From: Agriotes lineatus | Taxonomy: Eukaryota; Arthropoda; Insecta; Coleoptera; Elateridae | Assembly: GCA_940337035.1 (NCBI GenBank) | Contig: CALNHX010007587.1 | Location: 1-64,000 of the forward strand | Reading direction: 5' to 3' | DNA length: 64,000 nucleotides | Program-made: the position numbers and the translations under genes | The notes under the pieces: model-generated | Databases searched by the model: none | What the model was told of the DNA's origin: nothing | The model's input: only the letters and a program-made list of their open reading frames with translations | In this document: positions 62,001 through 64,000 of the stretch, one piece after another | Layout of the letters: each line of letters starts with the position of its first letter | Numbering within the stretch: the first letter of the stretch is position 1

Positions 62001-62101
62001 GAGTTCAAATTATGCATAACAATGGTGTTTCACATAAGACTGATCAAACAGATTTAGATGGTATCTATACTATTTTGAAGTGGCTGTCGTATATTCCTAA
62101 G
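31959..62101 (+). CDS. ACC: Acetyl-CoA carboxylase, multi-exon gene (3' end beyond window)
   Basis: Biotin-dependent cytosolic enzyme that carboxylates acetyl-CoA to malonyl-CoA, the committed step of fatty acid synthesis. The exons read as one frame: join 31959-32043, 34307-34583, 47127-47241, 47294-47723, 47781-47983, 48045-48254, 54469-54639, 54691-55113, 55171-55391, 55455-55558, 55612-55823, 55880-56543, 59147-60327, 60383-60619, 60680-60883, 60937-61135, 61187-61896, 61958-62101, giving exactly 1930 codons in the anchored isoform. Biotin carboxylase spans about 150-640, the biotinyl domain about 750-840 (Lys820 in VMKM), the ACC central domain about 840-1570 and the carboxyltransferase from about 1580. 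Animal ACCs are about 2300-2450 residues, so roughly 400 C-terminal codons lie downstream. Two other first exons (42407-42423 and 44009-44556) can replace the first two. Every splice junction shows GT/AG with matching phase, and no frameshift or stop was seen. Confidence 0.97.
33800..33840 (+). mobile_element. Possible Helitron 3' end
   Basis: CCGAGCTACGCTTCGG can form a short hairpin with one bulge, followed after four bases by CTAA and then T. This resembles the hairpin plus CTRR end of Helitrons inserted between A and T. No matching TC-type 5' end was identified. Confidence 0.2.
33882..33951 (-). tRNA. tRNA-Gly-like gene or pseudogene with ACA anticodon
   Basis: Minus-strand sequence has an A box (TGGTTCAGTGGTAGAAT), an anticodon stem CTCGC/GCGGG, a perfect B box and T arm (GGGTTCGATTCCC) and 3' end GCCGATGCA followed by TCC and a T-run. 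Apart from the anticodon and acceptor, it matches tRNA-Gly(GCC) closely. The anticodon loop reads CTACAAC, giving ACA (Cys-type) instead of GCC, and the 5' acceptor strand GCATCTT has lost one base and pairing at positions 6-7. Most likely a pseudogene or tRNA-derived copy; it lies antisense in ACC intron 1. Confidence 0.7.
34307..34583 (+). CDS. ACC: ACC 5' coding exon 2: acidic, disordered linker
   Basis: Starts after the acceptor ...TTTCATTGCAG and ends at a GTAAGT donor in phase 2. It encodes about 92 residues rich in Glu, Asp, Gln and Pro with no predicted fold, ending in a Lys/Arg-rich tract (KEKRKRL). The last two bases AA combine with the first G of the common exon to give Lys121, followed by P-S-M-S. 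This makes L-K-x-x-S-x-x-x-M, a good AMPK consensus around Ser125. GC and codon use differ from the AT-rich introns on both sides. An in-frame Met at 34372 could serve as a start for a non-anchored form. Confidence 0.82.
34806..35135. mobile_element. Candidate MITE with GTATAGGCAAC inverted ends
   Basis: GTATAGGCAACCCATTATACAC on the left is mirrored by GTAATGTGTGTTGCCTATAC on the right, about 320 bp apart. The interior is non-coding. Superfamily and target duplication not determined. Confidence 0.45.
37065..37310. repeat. Direct duplicate, copy 1 of 2
   Basis: Shares with 37945-38245 the ordered landmarks TGCTATATTGGTA, CAAATTATGACRWATCTC, TTATTATTTGCGCTTAAA, ACTAGAAATTG, GACAAACTTGACA and CCACTAGACA. 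The two copies flank the hairpin elements at 37555-37955. Confidence 0.6.
37555..37955. mobile_element. Hairpin element pair with internal direct repeats
   Basis: 37600-37760 contains a tandem 70-bp repeat (CTATTCCCGACCGCTGAGTA and GATCCATTCATGCGCG twice). 37828-37955 is a hairpin: ATAGTATACATACCACGGTG and TTTCATTCCTGTC mirrored by GACAGGAATGAAACA and ACCTCGGTATGTAATATACT. Related by its ends to the cluster at 7300-7975. Confidence 0.55.
37945..38245. repeat. Direct duplicate, copy 2 of 2
   Basis: Diverged second copy of 37065-37310, carrying about 50 extra bases (near 38095-38145). Non-coding, intronic. Confidence 0.6.
39361..39596. mobile_element. Palindromic element, GGTTAGCAGGTTAGG core, copy 3
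   Basis: 236-bp near-perfect palindrome with outer ends ACCGGGTGACTATAAATGAT and its complement, then GGTTGGCACTGTTTATGTTG, then the TCAAATTCGAGGTTAGCAGG core. The outer arms differ entirely from those of the other copies. Confidence 0.82.
39768..39970. mobile_element. Palindromic element, core copy 4, with distinct outer arms
   Basis: The outer arms ATGAGATAAAAAAAATGATT and CTGAGCAGGCCT (32 bp) are perfectly mirrored on the right. Inside lies TACGTTTGGCAGTACTGAAG and the diverged CAAATTCGAGATTAAATGGT core with its complement. About 200 bp, non-coding. Confidence 0.8.
39972..40800. mobile_element. Foldback element with duplicated right arm and transposase tail
   Basis: Ends ACTAGGTGA and TCACCTAGT; arms about 170 bp (TACAAGGCAATATCTTGAAA, ATCTCCCTAYCACCTCACCA). 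The right arm is present twice in tandem (to 40634 and to about 40800). Between the arms, minus strand about 40372-40250, the frame reads LVAPETLQRVQNSFRKRVRK, YLQVKGGHLEQIFKYDRR, stop: a Tc1-mariner-like transposase C terminus of the same kind as in 10588-11209. Confidence 0.72.
42407..42423 (+). CDS. ACC: Candidate ACC alternative first exon (17-nt coding mini-exon)
   Basis: ATG at 42407 in the context AAAAATGG (good for insects) is followed by GGC TTG CAC ATA AG and a GTATGT donor. Spliced to 47127, it reads M-G-L-H-I-R-P-S-M-S, phase 2 as required. The result L-H-I-R-x-S-M-S matches the order seen at the AMPK serine of vertebrate ACC1, which argues that this is real despite its length. 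A 5' UTR would lie upstream, perhaps beginning near 42213 where a TCAGT initiator-like motif occurs. The exon is too short for any coding statistic, so this rests on phase, start context, donor and the motif formed across the junction. Confidence 0.6.
44009..44556 (+). CDS. ACC: ACC alternative first coding exon, long N-terminal extension
   Basis: Open frame from ATG 44009 to a GTAAGT donor after 44556, 182 codons plus two bases, phase 2, so it joins 47127 in frame. An in-frame stop (TGA) lies at 43943, making this the first coding exon; a possible 3' splice site CAACAG at 43909-43914 would place a 5' UTR exon upstream. The start MDWISGQFLGFLG is followed by a polar, charged region, then RRRSSKRFVIGDEGDDD (near residues 126-142), which resembles the SRFIIG-plus-acidic segment near the N terminus of vertebrate ACC1. 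The junction codon AC+G gives Thr, so this isoform lacks the basic residue before P-S-M-S. The opposite-strand frames here are shadows. Confidence 0.8.
47127..47241 (+). CDS. ACC: ACC first common exon with AMPK-type site
   Basis: Follows a TTTTCCAG acceptor. Its first base completes the codon left by each alternative first exon, then 38 codons begin P-S-M-S-Q-G-T-M and run into DFTVATPEEFVRRFNG, the entry to the biotin carboxylase domain. The second serine of PSMS is the equivalent of the regulatory AMPK serine of animal ACCs (Ser79 in rat ACC1). The +4 residue is Met, acceptable as the hydrophobic position. Ends in phase 0 at a GTGAGT donor. Confidence 0.95.
47294..47723 (+). CDS. ACC: ACC exon: biotin carboxylase N-terminal domain
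   Basis: Encodes VLIANNGIAAVK at its start, the Rossmann-like opening of the biotin carboxylase preATP-grasp domain, then [33 protein letters not shown] and GPPEKAMWALGDKIASS, all close to other animal ACCs. Residues about 160-302 of the anchored isoform. The intron before it is only 52 nt. Ends in phase 1 with donor GTACGT. Confidence 0.97.
47781..47983 (+). CDS. ACC: ACC exon: ATP-grasp glycine-rich loop
   Basis: Continues the split Glu codon and encodes YSGKKIKISSELFGKGC followed by IGFPVMIKASEGGGGKGIRK. The GGGGKG loop (about residues 349-354) closes over ATP in biotin carboxylases. The domain sequence is complete. Residues 303-370; ends in phase 0 at GTCCGT. Confidence 0.97.
48045..48254 (+). 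CDS. ACC: ACC exon: biotin carboxylase ATP-binding core
   Basis: Encodes residues 371-440, including GSPIFVMKLA, RHLEVQLLADQYGN and RDCSIQRRHQKIIEEAP. These are the conserved ATP-grasp strands and the Arg/His segment next to the bicarbonate site. Ends in phase 0 with donor GTTTGT, opening the 6.2-kb repeat-filled intron. Confidence 0.97.
48440..49450. repeat. Dispersed repeat copy B inside ACC intron
   Basis: Diverged relative of 19705-20620 inserted into the ~195-bp intronic array. The homologous landmarks (CAGTCGTAGAAGCATAA, CTGGCTTCCTTGAAGCTGGA, CTATGAACTGCAGC, TCCGCGAAACTC) are in the same order and orientation. Confidence 0.6.
49606..50200 (-). mobile_element. piggyBac-like deletion derivative
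   Basis: About 595 bp inserted in the ~195-bp array at a TTAA-like target: TTAT at 49602-49605 and TTAA at 50201-50204; array sequence resumes directly on the right. The right end reads inward CCCTCAGACTGCGGAAACC, a CCCT-type piggyBac terminus. The left side has a diverged tip plus a subterminal copy (GTGCGGAAATAGG ... TGACCCGG), and a further internal copy lies near 50007. It encodes only the first part of a transposase on the minus strand. Confidence 0.72.
49721..49924 (-). pseudogene. piggyBac-type transposase N-terminal remnant
   Basis: 67-codon frame beginning MDPNKIPLTEQQLYDELM, followed by an Asp/Glu-rich stretch (DDDKNDFNFLSDEDSGS). An acidic N terminus of this kind is usual for piggyBac-family transposases. 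The DDD catalytic core and the cysteine-rich C terminus are missing. Identification rests on this segment together with the surrounding terminal repeats. Confidence 0.6.
50582..50950. other. Unidentified insert in ~195-bp array
   Basis: About 370 bp of CpG-bearing sequence interrupts a repeat unit between GCTGTGTTAG and TAGTTCTGCATC. No clear terminal repeats, target duplication or coding remnant were found. Confidence 0.5.
54469..54639 (+). CDS. ACC: ACC exon: biotin carboxylase catalytic motif
   Basis: 57 codons (441-497) with the active-site motif ELNPRLQVEHP at about 471-481. Its Glu and Asn bind metal-ATP and its Arg acts on bicarbonate in the family. It follows a TTTTTAG acceptor immediately after the large intron, so the array upstream has not destroyed the splice site. 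Confidence 0.97.
54691..55113 (+). CDS. ACC: ACC exon: biotin carboxylase C-terminal domain
   Basis: Residues 498-638. It begins IAMGLPLHYIKDIRLLYGES and carries the GHVIAARITSENP and FKPSSGTVQELNF segments that complete the ATP lid and the biotin carboxylase C-terminal domain, then [20 protein letters not shown]. Both ends are phase 0; the upstream intron is 51 nt. Confidence 0.97.
55171..55391 (+). CDS. ACC: ACC exon: linker after biotin carboxylase
   Basis: Residues 639-711, starting DNTIDTAWLDLLI, the conserved end of the biotin carboxylase module and beginning of the BC-CT interaction linker. Ends in phase 2, matching the single T at 55455 that completes Gly. Confidence 0.95.
55455..55558 (+). 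CDS. ACC: ACC exon: BT-domain linker
   Basis: Short exon (about residues 712-746) with YKVQATKSGLNTYFLVMNGS, typical of the beta-rich segment ahead of the biotinyl domain. Phase 2 in, phase 1 out, flanked by short introns. Confidence 0.95.
55612..55823 (+). CDS. ACC: ACC exon: first half of biotinyl domain
   Basis: Residues about 747-817, ending FEKENDPTLLRSPSAGKLIG...GQAYAEIE. The exon stops exactly at the Glu that precedes the biotin attachment tetrapeptide, so the intron separates Glu from VMKM. Confidence 0.96.
55880..56543 (+). CDS. ACC: ACC exon: biotin attachment site and central-domain start
   Basis: Opens with VMKMVM; Lys codon 55886-55888 (Lys820) is the biotinylated residue. The second half of the biotinyl fold (GSIFYVKRPGAVLDAGSVIA) follows and then the ACC central domain, ending DVESQFQQ. 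A degenerate inverted copy of its last ~133 nt and of the adjacent intron sits at 62225-63120. Confidence 0.97.
57506..58112 (+). mobile_element. Harbinger/PIF-type deletion derivative
   Basis: 607-bp insertion in the 162-bp array, flanked by a perfect TTA target duplication (57503-57505 and 58113-58115); removing it restores the repeat unit. The terminal inverted repeats share CGCCCACGGTGCGACTGT and continue TTTGAGACAAAGGTT, about 35 bp with mismatches only near the tips. TTA duplication and GGGC-type ends fit PIF/Harbinger. Internal frame 57618-57857 gives 79 codons with REYWIHPYIRG ... FRLFVAAQELSQTDRKFIAF-YRMS, resembling the N-terminal part of Harbinger transposases; the DDE core is absent, so it is non-autonomous. 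Confidence 0.85.
57618..57857 (+). pseudogene. Harbinger transposase N-terminal remnant
   Basis: Short open frame inside the 607-bp element. An acidic SESDEEDMIDYY segment is followed by basic RYRRQRRTQREYWIHP and ends YRMS before a stop. Family transposases continue for another 250 or more residues with the catalytic DDE domain, which has been deleted. A role as a truncated DNA-binding product is possible but unsupported. Confidence 0.7.
59147..60327 (+). CDS. ACC: ACC exon: central domain (largest exon)
   Basis: 393 codons (about 1039-1432) covering most of the ACC central regulatory/scaffold region, starting GSYDKSVASLREKHKDDM and ending LYLGKAK. It keeps family signatures such as YRNRDGFREDRIYRHLEPA. 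Follows the repeat-inflated intron with the acceptor TTCTTTTAG. Opposite-strand frames in this interval are shadows. Confidence 0.97.
60383..60619 (+). CDS. ACC: ACC exon: central domain
   Basis: 79 codons (1433-1511) with TDYRFFIRSIIRHSDLITKE and RTDCNHIFLNF, both conserved in animal ACC central domains. Phase 0 at both ends. Confidence 0.96.
60680..60883 (+). CDS. ACC: ACC exon: end of central domain
   Basis: 68 codons (1512-1579), MRYGPRLWKLRVLQAELK through YYLDINMYSEVTD. Phase 0 at both ends. Confidence 0.96.
60937..61135 (+). CDS. ACC: ACC exon: entry to carboxyltransferase
   Basis: About residues 1580-1645, with TKQGPMHGLPISTPYLAKD and the RFQAQLNGTTYVYDYPDMFR signature that begins the carboxyltransferase beta-like half. 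Phase 0 in, phase 1 out with donor GTACGT. Confidence 0.96.
61187..61896 (+). CDS. ACC: ACC exon: carboxyltransferase N-terminal half
   Basis: About residues 1646-1882. It carries EYPEGRDIIIIANDITY, IPRIYIAANSGARIGLAEE, DEGESRYKITDVIGKDEGIG and GMIAGETS, the crotonase-like core that binds acetyl-CoA in ACC carboxyltransferases. Ends at TALNK in phase 0. Confidence 0.97.
61958..62101 (+). CDS. ACC: ACC exon: carboxyltransferase, last exon in window
   Basis: 48 codons (1883-1930), LLGREVYASNNQLGGVQIMH to WLSYIPK, then a GTAAGT donor. The rest of the carboxyltransferase (normally about 400 more residues) was not found before 64000, so the following intron is at least 1.9 kb and the gene continues off the window. 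Confidence 0.97.
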
Positions 62102-62224
62102 GTAAGTTTACTATAATTTTCCCACAAGTCAGCTTTTACCTTGCTCCCTGACTGGCTAATTGTGCTAGTTTATCAGTTTTTTTGTTGCCTTTTATTCCCT
62201 GGTGCTGTGGTACCCACAACAAAC

Positions 62225-63120
62225 CAAGAACTGGATAATAGCGAAAGAGACCACATTTCAAGTATTATTATCAAGTTTTGTACGTGTAATTAACAATAAT
62301 CAAATTCAGAATAAGAAACTGAACATAAAAATGAGTAAAGCAAGAAGTTTTAAGAAATAAAAAGTAAGTCAAGTGGTCAAGGTGAGGTTAGAATTTCATA
62401 ACAGGGCCAAGGACCAAATTTAAAGCAATATTATCAAGCTGTGGGATTATAATTAACAATAAGCAGCAAATTAAGAAGGAACTGCACACAGAACGAGTAA
62501 AGCAAGAAGTTTAGGGAAATTTAAAAATATCAAGTGCTCAAAAGTGGGGTTAGGAATTATAACAGCGAAAAAGACCACATTTAAAGTATTATTATCAAGT
62601 TTTGTACGTGTAATTAACAATAATCAAATTCAGAACAGGAAATTGAACATAAAATGAATAAAACAAGAAGTTTCGGGAAAGAAAGAGAAAATCAAGTGGT
62701 CAAAGTGAGGTTAGAAATTGATAATAGCGAAGTAGACCACATTTACAGCATTATTTTCAAGTTTTGTACGTGTAATTAACAATAATCTAATTCAGAATTA
62801 GAAACTGAACATAAAATGAGTAAAGCAAGAAGTTTAGGGTAAGGAGAAAATCAAGTACCTACTCAAAGTGCGGTCAGAAATTTGTATTAGCGAAAAAGGC
62901 CAACGTTTTTGTGACTATCTAGATTTTGTAATCCTTGTTTGAAGAAGTTGTTTTATTCAGTAAGCCATCTTAATCACACAGAAACTTACCTTGTTGAAAC
63001 TGGCTTTCCACATCATAGTACTTTCAGCAAATCATGCACGGCAGCCTTCATGCGTTCTCTGATACCATTTCGGTACCTTTGTACAAGCTGTACAATGCCT
63101 TCCGTGGCCAAGAAGGTACC
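62225..63120 (-). pseudogene. Inverted partial duplicate of ACC exon 12 and its intron
   Basis: Read on the minus strand, 63120-62990 matches the last ~133 nt of the exon at 55880-56543 (coding LATEGIVQLVQRYRNGIR), then the same GTAAGTTTCTGTGTGATT donor region, then the unique intron start and several 162-bp units, collinear with about 56411-57400. The exon copy has a 2-nt deletion (GCTGAAAGTAC for GCTGAGGCAGTAC) causing an immediate TGA, so it is non-coding. The intron part lacks about 122 nt bounded in the parent by two AAACAACC copies. Retention of intron sequence shows DNA-level duplication, not reverse-transcribed mRNA. Confidence 0.92.
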
Positions 63121-63229
63121 ACCTTTGGAAAACATATTTCAAATGGTTTTTAGAATTGATAGGACGGCTTCTTCTTCTTTATCTAACACATTTATGCCGT
63201 TACAGCTTTGGGTAGGTCGTTTCTGAATT

Positions 63230-63830
63230 TATTGATAGTTCTCTAGCTCACACCATCTTTCCACGGCATAGACCCTTCTTCTCTAGTTCCTAAGAGTTCA
63301 TCCATCACGAAGCTATACAACAGAGGTAGACATCCTCTGGTCACCAACACATTCATGAGTCTCATGGAGAGGAATGGATATAATTATGCTTTTAAGCATA
63401 TTTATTATCCATTTGCTGAGAGCATTGTCAATTCCCCTATTATTCAAAACTAGGTGAATAGTTCAAACGAGGTGTTGTTAAAGACACCTTCAATATCCAA
63501 AAAGGCTTAGAGTCCGATTGCAGGGCATTTTTTATTGATACAGTGATATCAACCATAGTTTCTAATTCAGCAATGGTACTGGCTCTAGAAAGACAATCCT
63601 GGAGTGCTTACTTACTCAAGGTTCTCTATACGAGTCCCAGTTATAATTCCTCGGATTTCTACTCTCCAAGTTAGTTACCGCTGATGTTTCTAAGGTCAAA
63701 TCTAATGTATCCATGGTCTGAGAGTGTTCACTGTTCAGGAACATGCCATTTTTCTACCATATTCGCCATTGTTGAAGTGGTTAAGGTTATGTCAATAAAT
63801 TCCATTCCAACAGTAGTTAGGTTAGGTAGT
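63230..63830 (-). pseudogene. Non-LTR retrotransposon fossil (endonuclease and RT pieces)
   Basis: On the minus strand, around 63810-63690, it reads EFIDITLTTSTMANMVEKWH, then a stop, then LSDHGYIRFDL, like the C-terminal end of an APE endonuclease. Near 63501-63455 it reads FLDIEGVFNNTSFELFT, reverse transcriptase motif A; near 63345-63300 LVTRGCLPLLYSFVMDELL, a damaged motif B. These pieces lie much closer together than in an intact element, so internal deletions occurred, and several frameshifts and stops are present. It adjoins the ACC pseudo-duplicate in the same orientation. Confidence 0.75.
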
Positions 63831-64000
63831 AGGTTCATTGTCTGTGCTGTTTATGTTTAGCAAGTTTAGCTTCCATATGACAGAAATCGTTACAGGACAA
63901 AAACTCCCCGGATAAAAAACCCCCGGACTAAAAACCTCCACCATAAAGAATGCACCCGCAAATTATGTGGGCGATTATTATTATTTTTAAACCTCACTGA

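Noticed and set aside
62102..64000. Search for remaining ACC carboxyltransferase exons
   Set aside because: None of the expected downstream motifs appear on the plus strand; the region holds only the inverted duplicate and the retroelement fossil.

Overview
The window looks like arthropod, most likely insect, nuclear DNA. It is AT-rich, has an intron-rich gene and is crowded with tandem arrays, foldback elements and fossils of mariner, piggyBac, Harbinger and non-LTR elements. A beetle or other holometabolous insect is a guess from the transposon mix. No bacterial, CRISPR or intact viral feature was seen.

Only one protein gene is clear: acetyl-CoA carboxylase (ACC), plus strand, from about 31.96 kb to beyond the window end. 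Sixteen shared coding exons (47127-62101) carry, in order, the biotin carboxylase domain, the linker, the biotinyl domain with its VMKM motif, the long central domain and the first two thirds of the carboxyltransferase. All donor/acceptor phases agree. The last roughly 400 codons are not here. Three alternative 5' coding starts were found: a membrane-anchor exon plus a long acidic exon (31959-32043 and 34307-34583), a 17-nt mini-exon (42407-42423) and a 548-nt exon (44009-44556). All three end in phase 2 and share the codon that straddles the junction with the first common exon. That codon becomes Lys, Arg or Thr and lies at position -4 of the conserved AMPK-type site, so the choice of first exon should decide whether the isoform can be controlled by AMPK.

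Layout: 1-4950, a 630-bp higher-order satellite with poly-C tracts; 5-16.8 kb, gene-free DNA with several foldback/MITE elements; 16.8-18.4 kb, a ~200-bp tandem array; 19.3-20.6 kb, a mariner fossil and a dispersed repeat; 20.6-25.4 kb, AT-rich with no gene seen; 25.8-29.26 kb, a ~144-bp tandem array ending at a reverse-transcriptase fossil; 29.6-32 kb, probable 5' flank of the anchored isoform; 32-47 kb, long 5' introns holding many palindromic elements; 47.1-62.1 kb, the ACC body. Two introns in the body are inflated by unrelated tandem arrays, of ~195 bp (with a piggyBac remnant) and 162 bp (with a Harbinger remnant). Downstream of exon 18, at 62.2-63.1 kb, lies an inverted, degenerate copy of exon 12 plus the start of its intron, followed by an antisense non-LTR retrotransposon fossil up to about 63.83 kb.
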